Shown: positions 10,708 to 21,738 of the stretch, piece after piece
Numbering within the stretch: the first letter of the stretch is position 1
Layout of the letters: every line of letters begins with the position of its first letter
Assembly (NCBI GenBank): GCA_029959085.1
Contig: JARWIR010000093.1
Span: 1,674,001-1,738,000, forward strand
DNA: 64,000 bases
Source: Nemophila menziesii
Taxonomy: Eukaryota > Streptophyta > Magnoliopsida > Boraginales > Hydrophyllaceae
Direction: 5' to 3'
Program-made: the position numbers and the translations under genes
The notes under the pieces: generated by a model
Told to the model about the DNA's origin: nothing
The model's input: only the letters and a program-made list of their open reading frames with translations
Databases searched by the model: none

Positions 10708-11492
10708 ATTTGTTATGTATAAGGTATGGTTTCGGTTGAAAAATATAACAGTCCTATCCATTTCAACATATGAAGATCTTAAAGGCATTATTCAAAGAGG
10801 ACCTGATCAAATTCATACAGCTGGAATGAATGAGCAAAGTTCAAGAGCTAATTTAATACTATATGTAGTGATCAAAAGTATTAACTTTCAAGCAGAAGGT
10901 GTCGTAAGAGAAAAGGTAAATAACCAATTTGATCCTTTATCTTCGCAAATTTTTTCAGTTTAGTCCCTTAACACTTGAATCCATTATCTCACGGTGTTGC
11001 AGCCAAATTTTGTTGATCTAGCTGGATCCGAAAGAATAAAAAAACAGTTTCAGTCAGGAATCAATTGATAGAAACACTGTATAAAAATTCACTCTCGACT
11101 CTTTGAGATGTAATTAGCAAATTATCAACTGATGGCCAACATAACCTCTACATAAATCATATACTCACCATGTTAATGAGTGATTCTCTAGGTGGTAACG
11201 CGAAAATACTCATGTTCGTGACCATATCTTAGGTTGAATCATACTTGGACAAGACTTATAATTCTATTAGTAAGTTATATATGTAAATAATTGTATTGTA
11301 TGTAAAATTATGATCTGAGGATTCAATGTTACTTAAATCTGTATGCTTTGAGAGTTCAATCGATTGTATATGAGTCGAGTAAAATTGTTTGGTCAAAGGA
11401 AATAGTGTGTTTGAAGAAGCTGGTAAGGAATTGGAAGGAATAATTGGGCAGAAGAGTGGAGGATGAGGAGCTTGAAGAAATTCAAGAGGAGT
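10708..11492 (+). pseudogene. Fragment of kinesin-like calmodulin-binding protein gene (KCBP/ZWICHEL, kinesin-14)
   Basis: The first piece (10708-10914) reads TVLSISTYEDLKGIIQRG, MNEQSSRANLIL and SINFQAEGVVREK, matching the KCBP motor. The second (from about 11003) reads VDLAGSERIKK and, after lesions, LTMLMSDSLGGNAKILMFV and a degenerate LDKTYNS. Traces of the calmodulin-binding tail region follow near 11400-11490 (LKKLV..W, EDEELEEIQEE). KCBP is a minus-end microtubule motor needed for trichome branching. The MyTH4, FERM and upstream motor parts, including the P-loop, are missing, and several stops interrupt the frame (for instance after QSGIN). It is the second gene fragment in the Helitron. 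Confidence 0.85.
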
Positions 11493-11913
11493 GATATGTA
11501 AGAGATAAATCTAAGAGTAATCATCATTCTATATTGTGAAGTTAAAAGTATACGATTAAAGGTTGTCATGGAGGAAGAGTTAGAATAGATAGTGGTTATA
11601 AGAATGTTGTTGTATAATAATTTTGTATGTATATATATAATATAGATAAGAGAATCGATTAATGGATTTAAAAGTCACTTTTGTTTATGTCAATACTTTT
11701 TTAAAAATCAATGCAAAGATATCTCTTTGAAACCTGTTTTTTTTAGTTAGTTGCACTTTAAGTCTCCGTATTATACAAAAATTACACTTCGTGTTTATAT
11801 TATTTTGCTATAAGACAATTTTATTTCTCTTATTGTGTTATATCTTTTCAAACTTTTGAATTTTGCCTATTCTTATTTAATTGGGTAGTGCCTTCGGGCA
11901 CGGGCAATACCTA

Positions 11914-11914
<1 letters not shown>

Positions 11915-11947
<33 letters not shown>
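11915..11947. repeat. (TA)n microsatellite flanking the Helitron 3' end
   Basis: About 15 TA units start immediately after the CTAG terminus. The matching tract on the other side of the element is at 7663-7680. The two probably formed one tract before insertion. Confidence 0.85.
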
Positions 11948-11949
<2 letters not shown>

Positions 11950-11996
11950 TTCCATAGTGTAATTTTTTTATTATACACATTATACATAAATAGTAG

Positions 11997-13939
11997 TTTT
12001 TTTTTTGTTTTTTCTTTACATACATGAGAGGCTTTAAAAGCCGTTTAGAAAAAGATTATAATGGAAACAATCTAGTTCTTTATTGGAATTTAAGTACAAC
12101 TCTAGTCGTTGCATATATGTTTACTCCGATCTCTCGTGATAAATCTCAAAGATATTCAAGAGGGTCCTCTAATTCCACAGGTCTTGTGTTCATGCATGTT
12201 CGCTCCCTCCTTGGTTAATTAATCTGCACAAAAATTTGTTTCACGAAATATATGATTAATTTTAAACGTAGAATGATTCCGCAACATATCAGAGCATTCC
12301 CGTGCAATGTATTGACTACGTGAGTTTCCACTGCCCTTCACTAGCGCGTGGAACTTTCTCGAGTCCTTATCAAAACGGAAAACTGAACTCCCACTGCCCT
12401 TCACTAGTGCGTGGAGCTCCTCCGAATCCGTTTCAATACCTATCTCTTTATAACCTTTGCTAATGATCCATCTTAGTCCATAATGAAGCGCATATATTTC
12501 CGACATAAGCGAAGATTCAAACAAACACGACCCCATAAAACCGGCAATGCAAGTTCCATTAGAGTCTCTCACGATACCCCCAATACCCGAGGTTCCTTTT
12601 GCCATATCAAAGCAACTATCTATATTAAGTTTTAGTCGCTCTACGGGCTTAACCCATTTTACCATTGTAGTCGATGCTAATTTAGTTAAGTCACCATCAA
12701 ACTCTTTCCCCCAAGCCAGTATGAAGTTTCTAGCTAGTGCGAGAATTTGTTTTTTAATTCCTTCACTACGAGGTACTGTATCTGTTTCCTCAAAGATCAT
12801 TTGATTTCTTTTGATCCAAATTACCCAGATGGAAGCCACAAATACAAATGGCCATTCAAGTCCTGCCACTTTAGCCTTAGATCGGAGGTGCCCATCGAGC
12901 CACCTCCTAACCGCAGCTGTAGTAAACAAGCGAATTTCCCCAGTACCTATACCTGTCAATCCATCAATTTCTGTAATAACCTGCCGCTCCCCATCAGCTC
13001 GTCCATCATCCAAATTCCCAGCAGCTCTCCACGAGTCATTCAGTCTTGACAGCAGCGAACGGTCAGCAGCAAAATACAGTTCCTCCGGCGACAGTAGCCC
13101 AAGCCCATTTTTTATTCTCTGATCCACAGTTCCAGGCCGTTCCACATCCATATCCAGACCAAACAGCTGCCAAACCATCACTACAATCTTAGAATTCAGG
13201 AGAACATGGCGCAAGTCTTCGATATTTGCACCAAAAAGCTCACATTTTCTCGACTCAACTACATTTCTTCTATAGAGATTGTCCATTGTAGCCACACCAT
13301 TTAAAGCTACTCTTCACAAGAAAAACACAGTTTCTGGGAGCATTTTAGCTTCCAAATCATATCCCAACTAAACGATGAATCCACCACACTATTATCTAAG
13401 CTATCAAAAGCAGATTTTACCGTAAAGACACCAAAAGGATCGTGGCGCCATACAAATTTCGTATCTGATGCTCCTTCAATTTCAACCAAACCACCACGAA
13501 GAACATTAATTCCATTTAAATTGGCTTTGCAAATATTGGAATCATTTCCTTTTTGTTGGCGATTTAATATTCCTTCCTTGAAATATTTATTTCTCATAAT
13601 TTCTACCCATGCTACAGTGTTCCCTCGTTGTATAAGTTTCCACCCAAGTTTCGCAAGTTGAGCTAGGTTGTAATTAGTCGCACTCCTTAATCCTAATCCC
13701 CAAGACTCCTTTGGTTTACAAATCTGTTTCCGCACAACCCAATGTAATTTCCTCTCAGAGGATGTCAATCCCCATATGAAGTCTCTCACTACTTTGTCAA
13801 TTTCCCCGCATACATACTTAGGAAGTCTCATTACCTGCATTTGATACACCGGAATCTCACTTAACACAGATTGAGCCAACGTCACACGACCTGCTAACGA
13901 AAGTGTATTAGTCTTCCACGCAGCTAGTTTCCCTCGCAT
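11997..13939 (-). mobile_element. 5'-truncated L1-like LINE (LINE-1 copy, minus strand)
   Basis: On the minus strand, 13939-13307 encodes the post-RT connector of plant L1 LINEs (KLAAWKTNTLSLAGRVTLAQ, a central VVRDFIWG, GLGLRSATNYNLAQLAKLGW) and part of the RT zinc-binding region. 13295-12219 encodes a C-terminal RNase H-like domain (LKLNIDSCFD, GIGGIVRDSNG, EIYALHYGL, IGIETDSEELHALVKG). The two parts are in different frames, with a deletion around 13300. The reverse transcriptase itself is missing through 5' truncation. A T-rich run at about 11997-12016 is the poly(A) tail in reverse. No convincing target duplication was found. Overlapping plus-strand frames are shadows. Confidence 0.85.
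12328..12453 (-). repeat. 63-bp in-frame duplication inside the LINE RNase H domain
   Basis: CCACTGCCCTTCACTAG occurs at 12328 and again at 12391. The unit is 63 bp, exactly 21 codons, so the peptide HALVKGSG appears twice without a frame change. The other LINE (18.5-21.6 kb) has this motif once. Confidence 0.85.
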
Positions 13940-16900
13940 ATATTATTTTGTCTTAGTTTAATAATATATCCATTACGATTAGAGAATAAACTAATCTGAT
14001 CAGAAATATAAATTATAGTTTCTGATTACCGTATATGAAAAAATTTAATCTGATTCAAAACCGTTCCGAGAGATATTTTTAATTTGATTGGATACAAAAT
14101 TTACTGATATATGATTAAGAACATGACCGAAGTGTTAAAAAATATACATTATTGGTTTATTTTTTTTCATTTCAAAAACTACTTTACTGCACGTGATTCA
14201 AGGTAGTTTAAGAAAACACCTACAATTTGACTCAGTACTCTAGTGAAAGATAAGATAATAGACATGCTTATTACTAATATAAATTCTAATGCATAATAAA
14301 AAAATTTCATGAAAAAGAAGTACGATGATGAGTAAATTTACATATTATGAGAGTCTATTATTTCATCTCGGAATAAGGATATATAGCCATTAAAAATTTA
14401 TCCAACATAATATTCTTGTTTTTATTGTCGCAATATATTTTCTCTCGTTGTTATGATTCTACTTTTCTCCTTCGCTTTTTCTTGCACAATATTACATAAA
14501 CACAACTTCTTTAAACCAAACTATCATACTAAACCATGACACTAATAAACATATTATAAATACCACTATTGGTCCCCATGTTATTCCATGAAATTGCAAA
14601 TATACATGTGTGAAGACACTTAAGAAACAATTATGCTCCTTTGATGGAAATCGGACCCAGATACCCTGTTCTCAAAAAATAAAGAATGGATTGAAGTGAG
14701 TGACTTCAAAGGGTGTAGACGATCTCAGTCACTTTTTATGTAGAGAATCCGAGAAGCAAGGTGAACCAAGTTGATAACTTGAACTTTACCGAATCTTCTG
14801 ACCTTTTAACCTCAATCGAAAAATTAGTATTAGGCAAGTTGATGTATGTAAAGAGGGGTTATTAATATATATTAGCATATACTATTATTAATCTTCTTAA
14901 GGCTAAGAAGAGTAGCATGATTGAGATCAGATAGGTAAATCTTACATAAATTATGAAAATGTGTTTATTCTTTTATTATTCATAGAGCTCCTACAATTTC
15001 AATAAAAGTGTTTTGTTCTCTCAATGTGGATATAAAGAGGTGAAGAGTGGAAGGATATCTTGCATGTGTACTTTGAACATAAATAGATAAGTGAAATTCT
15101 TTGGAATTATATGTTTAAACTTCAAAGCATACCAAGATGGGTTAAATAGGTGGTATTTTGTAACTTTTCAAGTTTTAGATACATAATTGATTCAAGAGAC
15201 ATTACTTTGTGATTTGAAAAAATATTCAAGTAAAATTTAGATATAGGAAAAGGGGTCTACTCATTCCAGTAATATCATTTTCATTCTAATAATATGCTTA
15301 ATGATTTTTGATATGAATGATTGCAATTTTGAGAGGTTTAGGAGAAAGGGGTTGATAGTTTCATGAACTTTTTTGAAAGATTTGAGGAGTTTTTGAAAGG
15401 TTTTGGAGCTTCTTTAGTGTTTTATGGTTAGTTTGTTATATCTTCGTATGTAATATAGATATCTTTCATAAAGTTAAAGAAAAATATTTAATAACTGGTT
15501 ATGAATCAACCAATAATGGTAGGTATCTTATCATAAAAAGGTAGAGAAAATAATAATGGATGTGAGTGAACATTAAGTTAATAATGTCTCTACATATACA
15601 AAAACCCAATATTCAAAAATAAAGGAAAGAAGTGAGAGCAATAGATGATAGTAGATCTAATCATCTGATTGCGGTTGAGTACATATAATATCTTTCTCGT
15701 TCTTTTTAAATGATTAAGAAACTGACCAAAAAAAGTTAGAAAAGTAGAGTAAAAATAAAAATAAAGATTCAAAAATTAATTTTAAGTTTGGAGTAATTTC
15801 GACCTAGAAAAAAGGATTTCTCCATGAAAAGGGAAGCTAATCTAGTGATGAGATTTTTTTTTTTCACGCAACTCGACACATCCAGTGGTTGCCATGCTAT
15901 ATTCACTGAAAAATCAAGCTTTTCTTCCTCTCCAAAAACTTGTTTCGGAACATCAAAGTTGTTATTATCTTTTAATAAACGTCACTCTCTCTTTCTCTTT
16001 CTCCCCAAAAATCAATTTCAGTTCTCCTTCATCTTCTTCAATAACTCTGGTATTTTGAGATGGTGAAGGAGCTTTGCCATTTCAATTTTATGTACACAGC
16101 TTTGTGCCAGGGAGCAAAATGCATATATTTTGTCTTTAAGTTTCTCCTAGCCGCTTCAGAAATAATGGTAATGATCTGCAAATACCAACCAACTTTTCCT
16201 ACAAAAATTAACTTTACTAATTGCATAATTGTCTTATAGTTGCTCGTTGATCTTGCTACCTCAACTTCAAACAAAAACTAACACCAATCAATATCCTCTT
16301 CCTTTCAACAATCACATATACTCATGTTCACCTAAAACATTACATGATCATGAAATTCATGTCTAAGCTATAACTACCAAGATCGATCGAGTTTGTATAG
16401 AGATATACCAGCTGGAATGGAGGAAGATTTTTGCCATTTAGATTTGCATATGGAGGCGTTATAGTTGAGAGCTATGATTCAGTCAGGATTTTGCAAAAAT
16501 CCTTTTTGCGCTTATAAGCTTTGTTTTTCTCCACAATATTTGAAGTGGCTGCTAAGATATTTATACTTGATCTTTTTTCATAAGGTATTAAACTCTTCAA
16601 AAAATGACAAATTAAGAATAATTATTACCAATTGATTGAGTTTAAAAAATGCTATTAACGATCTATCTCTTTCGATTTTCTGTCAAAAGTTAACAAATTC
16701 TTGAACTCAATATATAACAAATGCATTTCTTTGTCAAATATATCTACAATATATAACAATTCAAATTAAGAAACTATCCAAGTTTAAATTTTCTTTCATG
16801 GAAAGACGACTCGTTGCTTCATCAATTTGCGCACATCTGTCGATGGATGTTTTCGAGTCTTTATCAATTTCCTAAAACATACATTCATAATAAATCTAAA

Positions 16901-17515
16901 ACTAGAATGATATGGTAAGTAAATAAATCAAGTCAAACAGTAAAATGTAAATTATAAATAATTACATCTTCTTGAGAGTTTGGAATGCAATGTCCATGTT
17001 TCCAGCAATTCAATTATAGAGTGTCATCCTATTTTCAAGTAAAAAAGAAAAATTAGAGAACATTAACAGTAAGGAAGAGAAATAATTTAAGCGGTCTGGA
17101 TCTTCAACGCACCTTTTAGTTCATCTTAAAAAAACCCTCAGTACAGATCCACGTCATTATCTTCATCTTCAGTTTTACTTTTTACCATCATTTTCAACCA
17201 ATCTAGAAGGTTTACATATAACCGTCACACGGTGTTAAAAACTAATCAAAATTAGTCATATACATACTAGAGTAGATTCATTTTTCTACTTTAGATATTA
17301 GTTTTTCGAGATACTTGCAATATAGTCCCCTATGACATGCAACAAAATGCTTTACACGTCCTTAGAATTATTTGACATACATGGTATAACTGGATCAAAA
17401 CACCTCATTTTGTTGTAATCTTTAAGATCCATTGATTAATTTCCACAAATTTATATATATACCAGTCTTGTTTTAATTAAGAGCTCACTATAGTTGTCAT
17501 GTTCTAAACATTCAA
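13940..17515. other. Long gene-poor AT-rich region
   Basis: No protein family is recognised on either strand. Open frames such as 15824-16066 (+) and 16038-16274 (-) are short, show no homology I can name, and overlap each other. There is no clear tRNA or named repeat. It may hold old, unrecognisable transposon sequence. Confidence 0.4.
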
Positions 17516-17523
17516 CATCTATG

Positions 17524-18002
17524 CTATGTTGTAGATCTCGGTTTTGAGGCCTAGGCGCTCGACCCGGGCCTAGCGCCTAGACAGGATTACACGGGGCCTA
17601 GGCGGAATTATACGGTTTTGAATCCCGCTGTGTAATTTTGTATATTTAGTAATATATGTAGTAATTATAGAAATTTCAACTATTTAAGTCATAAAATTCA
17701 TCTAAAAGCACTATAGTATATATAAAAACTACTAAAAATTAAGTTATAATATCAATTAAAAAATTCTCGAGAATAAGAAAAATAACAAGATGGCCTATAT
17801 GGGTATGTTTTGCCATTAATCGGCGCATAGGCGGCCCTTTTTTGTCATTAATCGGTGCCTAGACGGGTTAGGCGCCTATTCCACGGCGACTAAGGCGCTA
17901 GGCAAAAACGCCTAGAGTTTTAACTAGGCGTAAGCGCCTGAGGGGGGAGTTGACGCCTAGGCGGCGCCTAGACGCGCCTAGGCGGGGAGATCTACATCAT
18001 AG
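17524..18002. mobile_element. hAT-type MITE with GCCTAGGCG clusters
   Basis: The terminal inverted repeats CTATGTTGTAGATCTC (17524-17539) and GAGATCTACATCATAG (17987-18002) differ at one base. Identical 8-bp target copies CATCTATG flank them at 17516-17523 and 18003-18010. An 8-bp duplication indicates the hAT superfamily. The 479-bp element is unusually GC-rich at both ends, with many copies of the palindrome-like word GCCTAGGCG and close variants, around an AT-rich centre. It encodes nothing. Confidence 0.9.
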
Positions 18003-18010
18003 CATCTATG

Positions 18011-18469
18011 TTGCAAATGAGAAAGGAAAAAATCCTTGTATAAAGAAGTTGAAAAACGGTTCTGTATATGAATAACATATCATGGGAAAAAAATTTAATT
18101 TTATGTGAACTCATTACAAACACAAGGACCAATGATGCAATTTACTTGGACAACTCAAACTTAAACTAATCATATATAAATAGCCTGCATAAAAAGAAAG
18201 ATATACTCACGTTAGGTCTCTCAACTGGCTTATTTACCCCATCAATAGACATGTATAAAGTCTATTTTAAAAATCAGAAACAGTAAATTCAAGAACTCTT
18301 GAACGCAAAAAACCTATATAAAAAGATTTTGACATGGTGATTACACGTAATTATACATAAATGTACCTTCTTTCTAAACTCAATGACTTTAGGAGACTTT
18401 TTTTGGTGAATCTAACTCAAAAAATATATATATACTATCTAACAATATTTTTTTTAATTTGGTGAGTAA
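18011..18469. other. AT-rich spacer
   Basis: Non-coding sequence between the hAT-type MITE and the second LINE. No feature is recognised. Confidence 0.4.
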
Positions 18470-18482
18470 AGCCATTGAGACT

Positions 18483-21400
18483 ATTTTTTTTTACATAGGA
18501 GGTCTAAAAGACCAGAAGCAAGCTTCCAACAACTATCTTATTGACTATTTACTTGTGCACGAGGCACTTCCCAATCAACTCTATCACGATTGAGCAACCG
18601 CCAAAGACCATAAGATGGATCCTTGAGCAATCTAGGGTTCTCTGAATTGGGTGTACCGTGTTTTGTTAACCAATACGCGCATGTATTAGCTTCGCGATAA
18701 GACCATAAGAGTTAAAAGTATTCATTCGCCGCTAGAATATCTTGACAAGCTTTAACCACATCACTCTAAGGTCCTCTTGAGTTCACACCGCCTTTCACTA
18801 GCGTGTGCAACTCACTCGAGTCTACTTCAATAACCAAGGAGCTAACACCCCGTTGCATCGCCAATTTCAATCCAAAAAGTAGGGAGTTTCTGCTTCAAAT
18901 GGTGTATTAGCGTTACAAGTCCAAGCAAAACCTTTCGCATATTCTCCTTTTTTATTGAAAACTAGTCCTCCTATTCCCGCTCTCGAATTTTCCATATCAA
19001 ACGCCCCATCTACATTTAATTTTAACCCATTTTCCGGTTTACACCACTTTACAAGAACATTTTTTGCTGAGATAATTAAACTGCCATCTCTTTCTTGTCC
19101 CCACGCCCGCAATAGCTATAAGTTCATTAGTGCCTTTCTTTCTTATTGACGGATCAAAGACCCGAGCATTTCGCTCTAACCAAATCTGCCATGTACAGGA
19201 AGCTGTAATGCACCTTTTTTCCAAGCCATTAAGTAGTATTTTATCAGCTAAGAGTCTCGCCCACCAAGCTCCTGCATCCTTCCGTTCCAGCTCCAGTTCA
19301 TCTCGGACCTGCTGCACATTGCTCGCTCCAGCTACTCCAGTCCGTTCAAGAAGCTGTTGATGCTGTCTCTCCATGTTCTCGGCCAATTGTCGGCCCTCAT
19401 GCTACACGATATTGAGTTGTTCCCTTCCCCTCCAGCTGGCGCCATGTTCTAGTATTTCTTGTACAGGTTGCTGATCATTCGCTTGGGACTGTTCAAGCTG
19501 TTGTACAGTAGCCGATAAGGCCCGTGTTCTCCTTATATTCCCATGTAATAGCCCAATATATTTAGCGAAAACTCTACTATATTTGCTACAATACCTGAAT
19601 AGATGCATCGCTTATTCGCTCCCTCCTCTACACTCTTGACACGCGCCGTCGATTCCAACTCCTCTAACACTTAGATTACCATTGGTAGGCAAATGATCCC
19701 ATATAGTTCTCCAAAGCAATGTTTTAACCTTTTGAGGACACTTGAGAGTCCATATTAAATTCCAATTAAAACTTGCGTCTCCTCCATCCCTTAACACATT
19801 ATTATAGGCTGACTTCACCGTAAACGCCCCATAATTTCCAAATTTCCACTTAAATATTTTTTCATTATCCATTTACACTTCGATTACTCCCTCCTTAAGC
19901 AACTCTTTACTAAATAGAATATTCTTGCACATTCTAGAATCAACTTGTTTTACAACTCGATTAAAAAATCATTCTCTAAAATATTTATGTTTAATAGCTT
20001 CCACCCACAGAGCCAGATCACGCGTAATATCCTCCACCCTAGCTTAGCTAATAGAGCCTTATTATAATTTCACGCACTCCTCAATTCTAGTCCCCCATAT
20101 TTTTTCGGTTTACACAAAGTATCCCATGAAAGCCAATGAATTTTTCTACCTTTTGAAGATGAACCCCAAATGAAATCTCTAATAATCCTATCAATTTCAT
20201 CACACACATACAATGGAATTTTCATCGTTTGCATAATATAAGTCGGGAATGCCGCTAGTACAGATTGTGCTAAAGTATCCTTCATGCAATTGACAAGTTT
20301 TGACTCTTCCAATTAGGCAATTTACTCAGCATGCTAGATATAGTTCTCCTAAAAAAACCCTGGGCAAACGTTGCGACCAGATCGGTGTCCCCAAAAATAC
20401 TCCCAGTGAGTCTTTTTTCGGAAAGACACTTCTTTCCGCTAATAGCATTGCTCTCTCCACCGAAATATTTTCCGAAAAATAAATTAGAGACTTCTCTTCA
20501 TTAACAGTCTGACCCGCTTCCTCATAGAAAACTCGCAATACTTCTTTGACTAAATTTACCTAAACTTCCATAGCCTCTTCAAATAAGAGTAAATCATCTG
20601 CAAAAAACATGTGAGAGGGCCTTGGCGATGGAGGCGAATAAATAACCATTCTCCTCCATCACAGAACCCCTAAACTAAAATAGACAACCTTTCCATACAC
20701 AAAAGATAAATATTGGGGGAAAGAGGATCTCTCTGTCGAATTCCTCGATATGGTGTAAACGCTTCAATTGGCTCCCCATTCCATAGCACGCTCATATTAT
20801 TAGACGACATAGCTGACATTACAAGCCTTACCCTAGAATCCGGAAAGCCAAAAAAGGATATTGTGTCCTCAATGAATCTCCAACTCAATTTATCATACGC
20901 TTTAGCAAAATCAATTTTCAATGCCATAAAACCTTTCTTCGATGTAAATTTTTGCATACGATGATCGATCTCTTGGACCAACACCACATTATCAATAGTA
21001 GAGCGCCCCAGGAGGAAGCTACTTTCATTTGGACCAATCCGCTCAGCTAAAAACGGACGGATTCTATTCACCATATCTTTCATGATAAACTTTACTGGTA
21101 CATTAATGAGACTAATAGGACGGAGCTGTCCTACTACTTCCGGATCTGTGGCCTTAGGTGTAAGGTGAATAAGTGTCCCACTGAGTCTTGAAGATATTTT
21201 CCCCTCTCGAATCGTATCTTTAGCCATCTTACATAAGTCTGGACCCATAATTTTCGAACACTTCTCGTAGAACGCTACTGAAATTCCATCCATTCCCGGA
21301 GCCTTATTCGGATTAGACTGAAAAACCGCTACCTGAATCTCTTTCTTTGTAAACTCGTCCGCCACTAGTTCTCTTTCCCACTCCTTTAGTCGACTACCAT

Positions 21401-21579
21401 GCGACAACGCATAAGGACTCACAATTTAATCGGGTCAGAGTAAATACCAACAAAATAATCGCACACTAGGTCACGTAAAGCCGTTTCTTCTTCAACCCAA
21501 TTATCATTCGAATCTTTTAATCGTTGTATTTTACTGTATTTTCTCTTTTTTAATGTGGCTAAGTAATAAAACCTTTTTT
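18483..21579 (-). mobile_element. 5'-truncated L1-like LINE with 13-bp target duplication
   Basis: Flanking copies of AGCCATTGAGACT lie at 18470-18482 and 21580-21592. A T run at 18483 is the poly(A) tail, so the element reads on the minus strand. Its 5' truncation at 21579 falls just before the reverse transcriptase (KRFYYLATLKKRKYSKIQRL). RT motifs follow: NPNKAPGMDGIS, LRPISLINVPVKFIMK, FLLGRSTIDN, ALKIDFAKAYDKLSW, GIRQRDPLSP, and FFADDLLLFEE near 20600, the catalytic YADD-like box. Next come the connector (RDFIWGSSSKGRKIHW), the RT zinc-binding region (CPQKVKTLLWRTIW, with ACQEC) and an RNase H-like domain (LKLNVDGAFD, GIGGLVFNKKG). Several frameshifts and stops break the frame (around 20660, 20540, 20320, 19610, 19400). 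It is related to the 12-14 kb LINE but is a separate insertion. Confidence 0.93.
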
Positions 21580-21738
21580 AGCCATTGAGACTTTCGCTCC
21601 AAACTACACATGAAATTTGGTTACGTAAACAAAAAATAATTTATACTTATAAAGTATATAAAAGAATTAGAATAATTAAAAATATTTTTAAAACGATAAA
21701 TTTGTTAGCAAAACATTCTTTTGCCAATTTCGATGGTA

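Larger units (their letters stand above)
7680..11914 (+). mobile_element. Non-autonomous Helitron carrying gene fragments
   Basis: The proposed 5' end is TCTATATTATATTTCGAAG at 7680, preceded by A. The proposed 3' end has a perfect hairpin GTGCC-TTCG-GGCAC (11888-11901) followed by GGGCAATAC and terminal CTAG (11911-11914), then T. TC at the start, a GC hairpin about 10 bp before CTRR, and insertion between A and T without target duplication are Helitron hallmarks. Both flanks are (TA)n, consistent with insertion into one TA tract. The 4.2-kb body has no Rep/helicase. It contains intron-bearing fragments of two unrelated genes (HCAR, KCBP) in one orientation, as expected for gene capture. The 5' end is the less certain boundary. 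Confidence 0.78.

Noticed and set aside
10708..11492. A working kinesin gene
   Set aside because: Only part of the motor is present, without the P-loop, and several stops interrupt it.
12547..13122. Plus-strand open frames over the LINE
   Set aside because: Antisense shadows of the minus-strand RNase H region.
11997..13960. Target-site duplication for the 12-14 kb LINE
   Set aside because: The sequence before the T run (ATACATAAATAGTAG) has no convincing match near 13940, so no TSD is claimed.
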